Numbered from the stretch's first letter, positions 1 through 12,130 are shown. The stretch: 64,000 nt of DNA from Stromatinia cepivora (GCA_014898415.1 RCTD01000004.1:426001-490000); one strand, 5' to 3'. The notes: generated from the sequence alone by a model not told the origin. Made by a program: numbers and translations.

Positions 1-81
1 GCTACAATTCGGTTTCAAACTTCCTATCTTCCCAGTCTCTTGTCTCTTTTATTTCTCTTCTTCTCTCTTTCTTTTCTAATA

Positions 82-2253
82 ATGTCACGATATTCTTTTG
101 AAGATATTCATAATTATCACGATTCTTCTTCACCTGTATCTCCACAAACAACGCCCCCAAGATCTCCTTCAACACCACAACAACAACATCAACAACAACC
201 GCACAATCCTTTAAACTTCGCCTCAAATTCAAACTCAAACTCAAACTCCAATCATTTAATTTTACAAACTCAAGGATCATCTAACGAAGAGATTGGAATG
301 CCGAATTCTTCTCCTTCAATTTTACATTCACGGCAAAACTATGGGGAAGTGGAACCTGTGAGTCCGATAATAGATAGTCCACCAATTCCTCCACCACATC
401 GATCATCACAATCCAGTCAGGAATCTAGAATACGAAATCAAAACAATAACACAATATCCGCATATTCAAACGTAACACCGGGAGTCGATAATTTCGGGAA
501 TCAAGCCGCAGGTGGGATCAACGGCGTTGCTATGAGCGCCGCAAATTCAAATGCCAGGGAAAGTGGTGTGGAAACCGTGAGAGGTTACGATCCAACACAA
601 CCTTCATACCAAGAGCCTCCATTCCAACGTTCGTTTCCACGACAAGATGCATCAACATCATCTCTCACTCCTTTAAATGCTGCTGCTTTCCCCACCGGAA
701 TGTCAACTCCTTCTTCACGTTCAACTATTTCTGGTCGAAATCCTCCTTCAGATCCATATTCGGATTCTCCTTACCCATATAATCGATACTCAAGGGCAAT
801 TGACCCAGAACTTGTTGAATTTGATCCTAATACAATTGCAGACGACGGAGACGACGGTTTGGGATATAGACGAGCTAATAGATCTTCTGTGTTAAGTCTA
901 ACTAGAATGTCAGATAGCGGAACACGAACACCTCCAGGAGGGAAAGCTGTGGCAGGTGGTGGGGTGATGGGGACACTAGGTGGACTTGTTGGAAAGAAGA
1001 ATGGGGAAAATATACAATATAATAATGTTACAAGCGCACAGAACGGATATAGTGGGCCGGGAAATTACGACCTCAGTCTGGAAAAGAACGAATGGTTAAG
1101 GAAACCACCGGGTGGTAACAAGAAGATGAGGTTATGGATTGCTTTACTGGTTGGATTTTTGATCGTAGCGGCAATCATTGGAGGAGCTGTCGGTGGTACC
1201 CTTTCGGGCAATGCAAAATCAGGTTCAGATTCAGGTACAACTGAGGCTTCGACCGCGAACGGACAATCCGCATCAACGGATGCTTCAAAAAATGGCGATC
1301 TTAATAAGGATTCGGCAGAGATCAAAAAGTTATTGAACAATCCCAACTTGCACAAGGTTTTCCCTGGAATCGATTATACTCCCATGTATACACAATACCC
1401 CGCTTGCTTGACTTATCCAGCAAGTCAAAACAATGTTACAAGAGATGTGGCCGTCCTCTCACAACTAAGCAATACCATTCGTCTTTATGGTACCGATTGT
1501 AACCAAACGCAGATGGTTTTACATGCTATTGATCGATTAGGTTTGAATGGTACCGTTAAAGTTTGGTTGGGTGTTTGGCAGGATTCAAACACCACTACTA
1601 ATACTCGTCAACTTGAGCAACTCTACAACATCTTCGATGAACATGGATCATCTTCGTTCGTTGGTGTTATTGTTGGCAATGAGGTTCTCTATAGAAAAGA
1701 TATGACTGCTACTGAGCTTATATCCATCATCGGGAATGTTAAAGCCAACATGACATCCCGCGGCATTGACCTCCCTGTCGCCTCTTCAGATTTAGGAGAC
1801 AATTGGACCGCGGAGCTCGCTAACGCTGTTGACTTTGTAATGGCTAACATTCATCCGTTTTTCGCTGGTGTCACTGCCGAACAAGGTGCTAGTTGGACAT
1901 GGGACTTTTGGCAAAATCATGATGTGGCCTTTAAAACCAATGCATCTCAAAATATTATCTCGGAAACTGGATGGCCTTCACAAGGTGGTACCGATTGTGG
2001 TGCTGCTACTACATGTGCTGAGGGTAGTGTAGCAGGGATAACGGAAATGAATACCTTTATGGAAAATTGGGTCTGCGATGCCATTACAAATGGAACGAAT
2101 TATTTTTGGTTTGAAGCATTTGATGAACCATGGAAGATTCAATATAATTCAGGAGATGAAAATTGGGAAGATCATTGGGGTATTATGGATGTCAATAGAG
2201 TATTGAAGGATGGAGTGAAGATTCCTGATTGTGGAGGGAAAACGGTTTCGTGA
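82..2253 (+). CDS. Membrane-anchored GH17 glucan 1,3-beta-glucosidase/endoglucanase (BtgC-like)
   Basis: Single-exon, 723 aa. The frame opens at 40, but the ATG at 82 gives the N-terminus typical of BtgC-type proteins (MSRYSFEDI), so I use it. Order: a long Ser/Pro/Gln/Asn-rich cytosolic region (about 1-345), a single hydrophobic segment followed by a Gly/Ala-rich stretch (about 350-375, rich in I, V, A and G), a Ser/Thr-rich stalk, then a GH17 domain from about 427 to the end. The likely acid/base is Glu534 in GNEVL and the nucleophile is Glu628 in SETGWP. This is a type II membrane topology with an extracellular catalytic domain. The family hydrolyses beta-1,3-glucan in fungal wall remodelling. 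The 5' leader is CT-rich, as is common for fungal promoters. There are many N-glycosylation sequons in the catalytic half. Family call is firm; exact specificity is not readable. Confidence 0.93.
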   Translation: MSRYSFEDIHNYHDSSSPVSPQTTPPRSPSTPQQQHQQQPHNPLNFASNSNSNSNSNHLILQTQGSSNEEIGMPNSSPSILHSRQNYGEVEPVSPIIDSPPIPPPHRSSQSSQESRIRNQNNNTISAYSNVTPGVDNFGNQAAGGINGVAMSAANSNARESGVETVRGYDPTQPSYQEPPFQRSFPRQDASTSSLTPLNAAAFPTGMSTPSSRSTISGRNPPSDPYSDSPYPYNRYSRAIDPELVEFDPNTIADDGDDGLGYRRANRSSVLSLTRMSDSGTRTPPGGKAVAGGGVMGTLGGLVGKKNGENIQYNNVTSAQNGYSGPGNYDLSLEKNEWLRKPPGGNKKMRLWIALLVGFLIVAAIIGGAVGGTLSGNAKSGSDSGTTEASTANGQSASTDASKNGDLNKDSAEIKKLLNNPNLHKVFPGIDYTPMYTQYPACLTYPASQNNVTRDVAVLSQLSNTIRLYGTDCNQTQMVLHAIDRLGLNGTVKVWLGVWQDSNTTTNTRQLEQLYNIFDEHGSSSFVGVIVGNEVLYRKDMTATELISIIGNVKANMTSRGIDLPVASSDLGDNWTAELANAVDFVMANIHPFFAGVTAEQGASWTWDFWQNHDVAFKTNASQNIISETGWPSQGGTDCGAATTCAEGSVAGITEMNTFMENWVCDAITNGTNYFWFEAFDEPWKIQYNSGDENWEDHWGIMDVNRVLKDGVKIPDCGGKTVS

Positions 2254-3056
2254 TGAATGCGCTCAAAAATCAGTTTGTGGTTAATGATTGGAGAAATATG
2301 ATGAGTCATTGAGAGAAATGCAATTGAATTATATCATATGGCATGGTATTGAATGGTGGACATTTTGATGGAGTAATCTCTTTACTTTTTGGCACGGTGG
2401 AATTTCTATAGGCGTTTTTTCGGGAGAGCGATATTTTTCACATGAGATAAGATGAAATGGACTTATCCAGCTGTCTTATGGAATGGGATGGGATGGGATG
2501 GGATGGGAAGGACATGTTAGGGTTTGTACATAATGAGTTATTTATATGAGGGATGGGTTGCTGGGTATTCATTCGGTTGGCGGGAATGGGATGGATAGGA
2601 TGATGAGAATGTTGAATGGAGAAAGGGAGGAGTGAAAGAAATGGAAATGAAAATAGAAATGACGTGTGAAAGAAAAATATAATAAGATACCTACGTCTTT
2701 CTATCCTATTTATGGGTTGATTGTACAGCTTTTGAATTTTTTGTGAGATGTGCAGTGATTGGAATCAATGATTCCCATATCGCTTACTCTTCTTTTGATT
2801 AGATTAGATTATTCATCTCGTTTAACTAGCTATTTTCTCCTCTTCCTACCTACCTACCTACCTATGTATACAAGTATCTACTGTACTGTAGATACCAAAT
2901 CTTAGATTAACATTGACATATTGTGATTGGTGGATGAGTTAAGACTTTGGTGGTTTGTAGGAAAGGAGAGGGAGGAGGGGAGGAGGGGGAGGAGGAGAGG
3001 AGGAGAAATATATATGGCTGTGGCTATTTGTAGCATAGGAGGTAATGGTTAGAATT

Positions 3057-3070
3057 GGGGGGGGGGGGGG
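3057..3070 (+). repeat. Poly-G run (14 G)
   Basis: Uninterrupted run of G in the purine-rich tract; such runs are error-prone in sequencing, so the exact length is uncertain. Confidence 0.9.
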
Positions 3071-4093
3071 TGGGTGTTTTGGGTGTGGGGATGGGGATGG
3101 AGATAAGGTGAGAGTGGTTTTTGATGGATTGATGGATTCATGAATTGGGATATTGGGATATTAAAAATATAAATAAAAATTGAATAGTGTTTTAGAGTTT
3201 TGTAAGTTATTAGGTTGGTAGGCTTTTTATAGTAGGTGGGGTGGGGGTTGGTGAGGTTTTTTTGGGTATGGAGAGATAGGTTGGTAGAGGGAGGGGGAGG
3301 GGGAGGGGAGGTGTTGGGTAAGGAGAGAGGGAGGGGAGGGGAGGGAAGGGAGGGACAGGTGTTAAATGGGATGGGAAGATGTATAATAAGAAGAAAGGGG
3401 GGCGAAAGGAGGTGAAGGGATAAAGCGAAAGTAAAAGAAAGGAAGGGAAGGGGAGTGAGTGGAACTGTGGGAGTGAATGTAGAATAAGAAAGTATAAGAT
3501 TGTAGGGAATATGAAAATGTAGAAATATAAGAGTAGGTATATCTGAAAAATTTAAAATGCAAACTTGAAAATTTGAAAATTTGGAAATGTAAAAATATAG
3601 AAGTGAAGAGGTAGATATAGGATAGAGGAATTTAGAAATATAGAAATGTGGGGATGTGGGAGTGTAAAAATATAGAAATAAAGAAAAAGAATAGTCTGAT
3701 GGATTGGTTAAGTATGGGGAGAGTGGGTATAGGGGGTGTAGGACTGTGGGAGTGTAGGAATGGGAGCGAAGGGAGAGAGTAGATATAGTAGATAGTTACT
3801 ATTTATATATTATGATTTGTGGGATAGAAGAAGAAGATAATAAATTATAAGAGATAAATTATAGATTATAAAAGTATAAATGAAAGATTGATTATATAAG
3901 AATGGGAGGATAAATTTGAGGAGTTATAAAAGATAAAAAAGAAAGAGAAGAAGAAAAAGAGAATAAGAGAATGAATTAAGGATGGTTATAAATTTAGGAT
4001 TGAGATTGAGGGAATGGAAGAAGGAGTGGAAGATAAATGATATAAGAATGAGAAGATAAATTTAGAAGGAGAATGAAAAGGAGAAAAAAGAGA

Positions 4094-4108
4094 GGGGGGG
4101 GGGGGGGG
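4094..4108 (+). repeat. Poly-G run (15 G)
   Basis: Second long G homopolymer, flanked by GAGA and GCATGA, inside the same purine-rich tract. Confidence 0.9.
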
Positions 4109-4849
4109 CATGATAATGAAGAGAATTTGTTAGATGTTGTAAGTTTAGGGCTGAGATTGAGGGAATGGGAGGAGGAGTAGGAGAATAGCAGATAAACTTG
4201 GTGAAGATAAACTTAGGAAATAATATAATAAGAATAGAAAGGAAAATGAAGAAGAAAGCGAAGAAGAAGAAAAAAGATAAAAACAATCCATTTCACCCAC
4301 TATATAGAATTTCAGCATTCAACTTCCTTATTATCTATAGAGCATCCATCATTCCACTATTCATTTTCATTTTCATAACAAACACCAAATTTCCAGTAGG
4401 ATTAGATCCATGATTCTAATAATATAGAGACGCAAGAGATGATTTTGATTTAATCACTAAACTCAAAGTCATTCCAAACCCTACCGAAATAATCCAGGGA
4501 AGGGGGGGGGGGAGGTTCACGTGAAACTATATATATATATTACCAATAACTTTTTGAAATTCAAGTTAAAGTTTAACCCCAAAGTTCAAGATTTGGGCTT
4601 GATATATGAGTATAAGATATAAGTGAAGATTTTGTATGAAGAGCGAAATGTTAGGAAATTGTTGGAATTTTTTTGTTAAAATTTAGAAACTTGCTAGGAT
4701 TCCAAAAGAGCTAGTTTTGTATACGTAAGGGAGGGGATGAGGACTGATATATATGTATGTATATAGGTAGGTGATGAGAAATTAATTCGATTGCGGAATA
4801 TTCGTTTGTTTGTTTGTATTTGTTGGGTGGAAATACGGGAATACTGGGG

Positions 4850-4970
4850 TGGATGGATGGATGGATGGATGGATGGATGGATGGATGGATGGATGGATGG
4901 ATGGATGGATGGATGGATGGATGGATGGATGGATGGATGGATGGATGGGTGGATGGGTGGATGGATGGAT
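4850..4970 (+). repeat. (GGAT)n tetranucleotide microsatellite
   Basis: About 120 bp of GGAT, essentially perfect until about 4947, then a few GGGT variants. It creates artificial open frames on both strands (WMDG and HPSI repeats) that should not be annotated as genes. Confidence 0.97.
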
Positions 4971-5622
4971 TGGTTGTATGAAGTAATAATAGATCAACTA
5001 ATTAGATGATGGTTTATATACTCCCTATATAGTATATATACCTTCTGAGTGATTATACTCAATTATATTGGATATTTGGATATTAGGTTTGGTAAATGCT
5101 ATTCTATATATGTAGCGAGATGCAGAAGATTGATTGATTGGTTGATGCTGGTTGCTGGTGAGGGTGCTGTGGTAGGGAAGGAAAGGGAAGGGATTGAAGG
5201 AGGTCGGATTCGAGGGATTTGTATGTAAGATTATATCTTTTGGAGTTGATTGGGTTTTGAGGGATGGTGGGGTCACCTAGCTCACAGATTAGGCTGAGGT
5301 TAGAAGGATTTTGGGTGGATAGGAAGAGATGGTTTTGAGGGATGTTTAGATGTTTGGGGGAATGAGGGGTATTATATTATTCCATGGTCTAGTTAGAGGA
5401 CCATCTAATAATGATAGTCACATATATCCATCAAAAACACAAAGAAAATTCATAAAAGCACCAAAATAAATATTTTTTTTGAACCTTTATGCTTCTCACT
5501 ATATGAGATGTACATGATATTTACAAATCCTTTTTTCCCCAGCTTTTCCACCATAGAAATAATTACAAGAATCTAAAAGTAATACTTGATCTAGCCTCGA
5601 TATGACCCATACCTACTGATTA

Positions 5623-6739
5623 TCACATGTAGGTAGCATCATAATAAAACTCCCCGGTGTAAGAAGGACCCAAAACTGTAGTAATAGCAATAGCAGAATT
5701 CAGCTGAGAGCTAAAATTAGCTCTTGGTACTCCTCCCGTCGGCTGGCTTCCTGGACCCGAGTTGTTAAATCTAGAATGGTTATTAGTAACTCATATCCAA
5801 ATATGATGATACGAAAGAAAAGAAAAAGAAAACTCACTCTCCAAAAGTAACATTATCAGTGTTCGCCAAAGCAGTACTCCACACTGACCAACCCGCCGAT
5901 GCAATATTATTCCCCAAATAATTATTCTGGAAAACAACTCTGGCAAAACTTCTCCACGGTCTTCCGAGATAGTTGATGTGTGTGGTAAGGGTGTCGTTGA
6001 GGTTGGCAATATTCGAATTGTTGATAACATACCAAGAATTAACACTGGCGTCCTTACGTCCAGAGGCTGTAATGGATCCTTTGCCAATCGTACGGATATC
6101 ATTCTTTTCGAACCAGGCGAGTCCTTTTTGACCGAAGATAAAATCAATGGCTCCTACGATGAGACATTTGGAGTAGAGTTGAAAACCGACTTCGGCGAGA
6201 ACGGTGTCTTGGTATCCCCAGAATTGAGTTGCGTAAAAACCGACGTTGGTGGCGAAGGAAGAGAGAGCGAGATTTTGTCCATTGGTGCTGATGTGGCCGA
6301 ATGTATTTTTGATGATTAGGTTGTATACTTTGGTATTGTCGTTGTGGGCGCGGAAGGTGGCGGTTAAATCATCCGAGGTGGTGTTGATGAGGGCAAGGTT
6401 GTAGGTGATGATTGCTTGGTTACCATGATAATCACGGGCATCTTCGGTATAACCTTGGATCGTAAGGTTTGCTACGATTGGTGGAAGGTACACTTGCTCG
6501 AAGTAGGTACCAGGAGCTATAAACAGGTATTGGTTGTTGGCGGTGTTTGCGTCCAATGCGTCAATACCGGCTTGGACTGTGGTGTAGGAACCATCGATTT
6601 TGCCAGTCTGATCGACCACAATTGCACCATTTGGAGCAACGGTGCGGTTGAATGAATTTGCGCGGTTCAGTAAAGTAGGGCTGGCAGAGACGCTTCCTAG
6701 TAAAGAAGCTGCTAGGGAAAGGATCGCAAAGGAATGCAT
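5623..6739 (-). CDS. Secreted pectin methylesterase (CE8 pectinesterase)
   Basis: Two exons, 6739-5838 and 5770-5623, with a 67 bp intron (5771-5837; donor GTGAGT, branch-like TACTAATAA, acceptor TTCTAG). The join gives 349 aa and continues the family sequence as FGEFNNSGPGS. Residues 1-19 are a signal peptide. CE8 motifs in order: PGTYFE (76-81), QNLAL (155-159), GYQDT (175-179), DFIFG (199-203) and LGRPW (258-262). The catalytic residues are probably Asp178, Asp199 and Arg260. The enzyme removes methyl esters from homogalacturonan, preparing pectin for polygalacturonases outside the cell. A TATA-like box lies about 95 bp upstream. Botrytis and Sclerotinia carry several such genes; I cannot say which paralogue this is. 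Confidence 0.95.
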
Positions 6740-8736
6740 GATTGAATAGTTTCTTTAGAAAGGCCAGACTTTCAATATACTTGCATTCAAGCTTGCGACT
6801 GAACTGATCCTTCTGAGAAGGAAATACCTATTCTTTATATATTCAAAAAGGCAAGAATTGCAAGATATGCCAAGGAGAAACGAGACCTTATCTTTATCAG
6901 TAGCGCAACTGGCGCCGTTGATAAGCTGATAGAATAAATTGGAATTTGATTAAAATGCGCAAACAAGCAGAGACCAACTCATACTGATAGTCACTCCGAA
7001 ATTAGAAACTCAATATATATTGGGCTGGCTTCAATGGAAATGTACTACATTTAAAGAATTGCATAATACATCATGCATGGCGGTGATATAAGAGCGTTTA
7101 TTCTTTGCGGCTAGTTTTGTTCACTGAGCCAAAGAATGATAACAGTTTGGTATTGGATACCAATATGCTGGTACCAGGATTTATTAAAGATCCTTTTTAT
7201 TGTTATGCTCATCGTCGTTTCTAATCTTCTGCAGATTCATGCTCCAAAACCAATGGCTGGTGCTTTGGTAGAGCAGGGATATGCCCCATGATTTTGAGTT
7301 GACCCCGAATCTCCTTATAAAGCTAATTCCATATGGGGTATGTGTCTCGTAGAGTCCTGTCACCAAAGGAAGTTTAAAGGCTTTTGCATTCTGGGATAGA
7401 CCCCAATCGGGTTGTTTCATAGTTAAATTCTAACCTTTTACCTACGGAGGTTGATGGGGGAGGTCGGTCAAACTAGACGCCGTTCCGAACCCCACCGGAG
7501 AAACATTGAAAGCGAGGTGTTGCCGAGGGGTCGTCCCTTCTCCAACTATAAACATCATAACATCTCTTCAATTCACGCATTCTATACTCCGAAGTACTTC
7601 GAAGCAGCACTACTGAAGGATCTGATATATACATCTTCTAGCTGCATACATTCCATGCCGAACCTATTGATGTCCTGATGTCAAAATGATTGAGATGGCG
7701 TCAACACGGCACAAATTTACCCCTCTCAAATAACAAGCAGTTTTGCGATTTGATTGGAGTAGAAAAACCAATGCTTTAATTAGTATAAAATCCAATTAAG
7801 CTGCAGAGATCTTAGTTTAAACGTTATTCTTGGGCTGTGATGAAGTATCATTTAGCTTTTTTGGTATTTACATCCGCATTGATGGCTTGTTCTTGGCATT
7901 GCCGAATCATCTCGCGTAGCATGTCAAAAAGTAATGGCATGAAGTTTTCTTTTTTTGACTGGCATGCTGAATATTTTGCTCGATTTTTTATATTATACTT
8001 GTAAAATGTGTTATTTTGAGTCGTGGAAATGTACGTCCAATAATGATGTTGTTGGTGTGAGGCATGTGGAAAAAAGTGTTTGGCTTCTCTGAGCAATTCT
8101 TTCATATTGCGGAAGGTGCATGATTGGACTCGTCCCAAATATGGAAGGGATGTTGATTAGTTGAGTGGTAGATGCAGAGGGTATCTTAGTCTTAGGCATC
8201 TGGATCTTTACTGTGCGGGCGACTTAGTATATACCTCCAGATTATCATCCATCGAGGTTAAATAGATGTATGGTTTGGAGGTATTGGCAAGTAACTGTTA
8301 TTCCCGATTAATTTATTCGGTATTTTTGAATTGAGATGTTAGATCATCACCCAGTCGACTTCTGAAATATGCATGTTGCTCAGCGAGATCTGAAAGGCCG
8401 GAGAGGTACCAGTGCCTAACATTGGGATACTTAGAGATCGGTTTTCACTGCCAGAACATAGAATTCGGAACAGATGAGTGATAGCATAATTTTCATCGCT
8501 ATATACTAGGTATGTCATTTGCTTTTATCAAGAAACTTCGAAACAAAATGTTTGCCCCAAACTACCGTTCATAGGCGATAAACGGAAGCTTCAAGTACAT
8601 TTCTCCTCATCATAATGAAAGCGCCACACATCTTTCCTTTCCTTCTGATGTTACCCCCATTCTGCGAAACCATCAAAGTGTTTTTTTCTGTCCCAATCCA
8701 CGCCATCCTCCACACTCCGAGTCGTGCTGCAAGCTC
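6740..8736. other. Intergenic region between PME and RING relic
   Basis: About 2 kb. The pectinesterase promoter occupies the left end. Short open frames such as 7184-7420 (-) and 7848-8138 (-) have no recognisable domain, no splice continuity and mixed composition. I see nothing else supportable. Confidence 0.6.
6833..6841 (-). promoter_or_regulatory. TATA-like box of the pectinesterase gene
   Basis: TATATAAAG on the minus strand, about 95 bp upstream of the pectinesterase ATG. It fits a fungal core promoter for an inducible secreted enzyme. Placement is by sequence match only. Confidence 0.45.
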
Positions 8737-9617
8737 CTAACAGCCACATCTCGTAGGATCAACCTCCGGGTACTGAGCTCGATACCGTCTGTTAAGATCA
8801 GATATCATAATGACTTCTGGAGCATACCTCGCAGTACCCCCACCGGCACCTGTTGTAGACGATATTTTCTGGCGAATAAGCTCAGCCCACAAGCGTTTCA
8901 CACACCAGCTACGACCCATTTCTAAGTAAAGCAGGGGAAGACAATTGCCACAACATGTGCATATATAAGGATCCCAGATTGGAACTCGTAAGAAGTTGAT
9001 AGAGTGACTGAGGTCGGCAGCTATCATCGAGGCAGTCACCTTTCCTTCAATCAACTAGTTTGGATTCAGACTCCGTAATCCAGTCTGATTATCGAGTCGG
9101 ATAAACCGTTCGAGAAGCTCCCGATCGCTCATGTCCAGGAACTCTGATGCATCCATGCGGATCCATGCCATTTTTCGTTCGTGCAGATCTGGAATGTGCA
9201 GATCTTGGAGGTTTGGATGTTGACCTTGGTCTTGGACAGCTTGAAGGAATTCGGCTTGGTTGATTCTGTCACCGACAGCAGCGGAAAGATTAACAGCAGC
9301 AATGCGTTGTTTAGCAGTATTGAAAATGATCCTTTTAGATAAGTCGATTTCGGCGGCGGCAGCAGCTCGAACTCGAGCGCGATCGAATACCACAAACGCC
9401 GTACATAAAGCGATGGTCAAGAAATGGCCACGCTCATGAGAATGATGGTAAGTTTATCTCGAGGCATCTTGTTGTTCGCTGGTGTTGAGAATTGTTGAAG
9501 GATTCGTTGGAGGATTTGTTGATGGCTGTGACATTCTTGGAAGTTCGCCACAAGAGAAGAAAAATCCAGAGGTGTAAGATCGATGGATAGACCTTGAACA
9601 ACCGGCTTGCGCCACAA
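8737..9617 (-). pseudogene. Broken RING/IBR-like gene relic
   Basis: Three abutting open segments (9617-9417, 9420-9055, 9054-8737). The first passes to the second by a one-base frame change inside a hydrophobic stretch (ends KLTIILMSVAIS, resumes LTIALCTAFVVF). The second and third share a frame and are separated only by a TAG at 9055-9057. The last part resembles the RING core of fungal IBR/RING proteins: ICTCCGNCLP, then GRSWCVKRLWAELI where a normal RING would have CGHxWCxxCLxxLI. Key His and Cys ligands appear lost and there is no good ATG. I found no intron that repairs both breaks. It lies at the edge of the RING cluster. A highly diverged intron-containing gene is the alternative. Confidence 0.5.
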
Positions 9618-10386
9618 AAAGCGAGTGGAACTTCAGATCACCTTCAATCTGAAAAAGGTTGAGGCGATTTGATAGTGAATTTTAGCTCTGATGTTCTTGT
9701 TATTCTTGTTTGAGGCTACCTCTGCTTTTCTTGCTGGTTTTTATTGATATTGTTGCATCACATCTTCTCGACCTAGTTCTTGTAAAAAAATGTAGTAAAT
9801 AAGCAAAACCTTGAGCATGAAGGTAGTCTGTGAACTGCAGCATAGCCGGATGAATACTGAGGAAACAAGCGTTTATGATGGAGCAAAAACTTCCACAAAA
9901 AATACGAGAGAAAAAGAGATGTCGTGAAAGTTGATCGACTGGTCGAGATTTCCTTGAGGTACCGGTCTCTGTTTGTTGACACCGAGTTGGTTAAGAGTCT
10001 GGCTGGTGATATGTTTCGTGTTTGCATTTTCTTAGGAGAATAAAAATCGGGATTCAGAGTGGTAGGAACGATGTTTATGAGGTCGATTATTTTATTTCAT
10101 TACAATTCAGGAGTATTTTGTGTCTTTCACGATCGCAAAAGTTTATGAATGGTTAGATAGTAACTCTATTCATCTTTAAATGTCCGACTGCAACGCCGGA
10201 TCATTCGTAGTTGCAAATATGATGCTAACCTGGAATGCTATACACTCATTCTGAATTTGTACTCGAAGAGTGCTACCACTATATTCTGAATATAACGCGT
10301 TTTTGCTACATCCCTTCACTCCATATCCGTCCGACATTAGCAAATTCCTCTCCCCCTCCCACTCCATCACCAGCGCAATCTATGTC
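9618..10386. other. Intergenic, no gene seen
   Basis: About 770 bp between the RING relic and the 3' end of the next RING gene. The short minus-strand frame at 9773-10027 is Ser/Phe-rich, without a domain, and was not accepted. Confidence 0.6.
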
Positions 10387-11571
10387 TCAAGTCCACCAGT
10401 TTGACGCCCCATTACTCGGAAAGTCCTCCTCCCTTGTTGGACGACCCGTAGTTGCACCACCCCATCTATCCAATGTTCTTCGTGCTTCCACAACATGATT
10501 ACCTATGTTCCCTGCAGGACCCACTCTATCCAATGTTCTTCGTACTTCCTCGATCTGATTACTCGTATGCCCTGCCGCATTCGCAGCATCCATCTTCTGT
10601 TGTCTTCGTGATCCCACAGTCTCATTTTTTGAATTTTCTACAATCTTTTCATCCCTGTGAATAATTCGTCGAATAGGTCCTCTACAAAGTGGACAAGTTA
10701 ATCGGTGTGTACGCACTCGTCTTCGTTGAGTCTGAATCCAGTATTGGATACATTCAGGGCAGAATTCGTGACGGCATGGATGCACGAGTGCCACATTTGG
10801 AGGAGCAGGGAGGGAGGAGAGACAGATGGGGCAGTCGTGGGGACTGGTGGTGGTGGATGGCTCAGGGTTGTGTGCTGGGTTTGTGTCAGGACTTTGTTGT
10901 GCTTGTTCGCTGTTGAGAGTGGAGACTGGATTGCGACCAGGCTCATTGCTGTTGCTCAAGGATGGTAGCGGGTTGGGATGATCGCTATTTCTTAGATCAC
11001 GTGAGTTGTCGAAAGCGAATTCGTTAATTCTTGGGTCATGTCCTAAGGGAAGAAAGCTAGGAGCCATTTGATTTGGGCCTCTCCAGTTATACCCTTCAGT
11101 ATTGTTGGTTGCGGAAAACAAGGGAGGACTGGGACTGGGGCTGGGATTCATTCGATTGAGGTAAAAGTGATGAACCCCCGAGATGTTCCTGGCCGTGGAC
11201 TGTGCGATCGCATTCAAGCGGTTGCTGTTTTCTCGACTAGACCAGGAGCGAGGGTCATTTGAAGCCATTCGATTTGGAAAATTCTGATAATATGGTCCGA
11301 TATTGTCGGTCGTGAATAGTATCGGCTGACGCATCTGGTCACTGTATCTGAAAGGGGGCCCGACGGGACGGTTACTGGGATTCATTTGATTTGGGGTATT
11401 CTGGTCAAGATCTCCGATACGGTTGTTCATGGATAATTGCCATCGCATCGACTGGTTTCTATTTGTTGGGACGTTGGGAGGTCCTCCTGCGTTAAAAGCC
11501 ATTTGGTCGACGTTGTTCGTTGATACTCTCGTCCTGACCACACGAAATTTAATGGTCTTATTCGAATTCAT
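10387..11571 (-). CDS. RING-HC finger protein (putative E3 ubiquitin ligase)
   Basis: Single exon, 394 aa. The ATG at 11571 is the first in frame. Residues 1-235 are low complexity, rich in Asn, Pro, Ser and Arg, with recurring NRMN/NQM-type phrases. The C3HC4 RING spans about 247-296, with [13 protein letters not shown] and CPLC carrying all eight zinc ligands. The tail contains an imperfect duplication, EVRRTLDRV then EARRTLDRW, around 345-370. RING domains of this type bind E2 enzymes and promote substrate ubiquitination; the substrate is unknown. No membrane segment is seen, unlike two neighbours. Expression and function are unverified, but intact ligands and a 1.2 kb open frame support a real gene. 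Confidence 0.82.
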   Translation of the reverse strand: MNSNKTIKFRVVRTRVSTNNVDQMAFNAGGPPNVPTNRNQSMRWQLSMNNRIGDLDQNTPNQMNPSNRPVGPPFRYSDQMRQPILFTTDNIGPYYQNFPNRMASNDPRSWSSRENSNRLNAIAQSTARNISGVHHFYLNRMNPSPSPSPPLFSATNNTEGYNWRGPNQMAPSFLPLGHDPRINEFAFDNSRDLRNSDHPNPLPSLSNSNEPGRNPVSTLNSEQAQQSPDTNPAHNPEPSTTTSPHDCPICLSSLPAPPNVALVHPCRHEFCPECIQYWIQTQRRRVRTHRLTCPLCRGPIRRIIHRDEKIVENSKNETVGSRRQQKMDAANAAGHTSNQIEEVRRTLDRVGPAGNIGNHVVEARRTLDRWGGATTGRPTREEDFPSNGASNWWT

Positions 11572-12099
11572 GAGTTAAATGAGAATTTTTGATTCGTAGA
11601 GGATTATGGGTAGGCACCCAATGACTGTTTGAGTTGAGTAACTCAAGATAAGTCGTAGTGTATGAGAGATGTTGTTTGTCTTTCGAATTTCTTGGTGAGT
11701 GGAGCTCTTAAATATTGTATAAAGTCGCATGGTCGCTTGGCTGTATCGTACGCGAATATTCTATGATGTGAATGTGTGCGGTGCATCTACAGCAATCGGT
11801 TTTGCCAATTTATGATATGGCAGTACCGTAATCGAGAATGGAAATAATGCAGTGAAATCAGTAATCCTACCTATCATGTACTAGTCTTGGAATAGGGGGA
11901 ATTCACTCACTCGAGTGCAGCTTCATAGATGGAACATAAATTGTCATATTAGATACGGGAATATCAACACATCAACATTTTGCCACGAGGCCCGCCATAG
12001 GGAATGCTGAAAAGGCCAGTTCATTGAAATCTAGATAGAAACATATGTTTTTATCTCATTATTAGGATACATTTATATCCAAGTAAAGTCTTCCGTCTA

Positions 12100-12130
12100 G
12101 GGCTTCGGGTGGCAAAGTCACCCGAAGCCC
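12100..12130. repeat. Perfect 12-bp inverted repeat (hairpin)
   Basis: Arms GGGCTTCGGGTG and CACCCGAAGCCC separated by 7 nt. GC-rich in AT-rich surroundings. Could be a solo transposon end, a terminator-like hairpin or a protein site; no flanking duplication was recognised. Confidence 0.75.

Larger units (their letters stand above)
2254..5622. other. Intergenic purine-rich, repeat-rich tract
   Basis: No convincing gene. From about 2930 to 4270 the + strand is strongly G/A-rich, with runs of GGAGG, GAAAG and two long G homopolymers. A (GGGAT)n run lies at 2484-2508 and a CCTA repeat near 2848. The open frames here are by-products of the composition bias or of the GGAT microsatellite. Confidence 0.8.

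Noticed and set aside
4782..5009. Open frames on both strands encoding WMDG or HPSI repeats
   Set aside because: They are produced entirely by the GGAT microsatellite, with no independent coding signal.
7184..7420. 78-codon minus-strand frame as a gene
   Set aside because: Protein-like composition but no domain, no plausible continuation by splicing and no partner evidence.
10689..10968. Plus-strand frames within the RING gene at 10387-11571
   Set aside because: They are antisense shadows of the RING region, with low-complexity Gly/Trp content from its codons.
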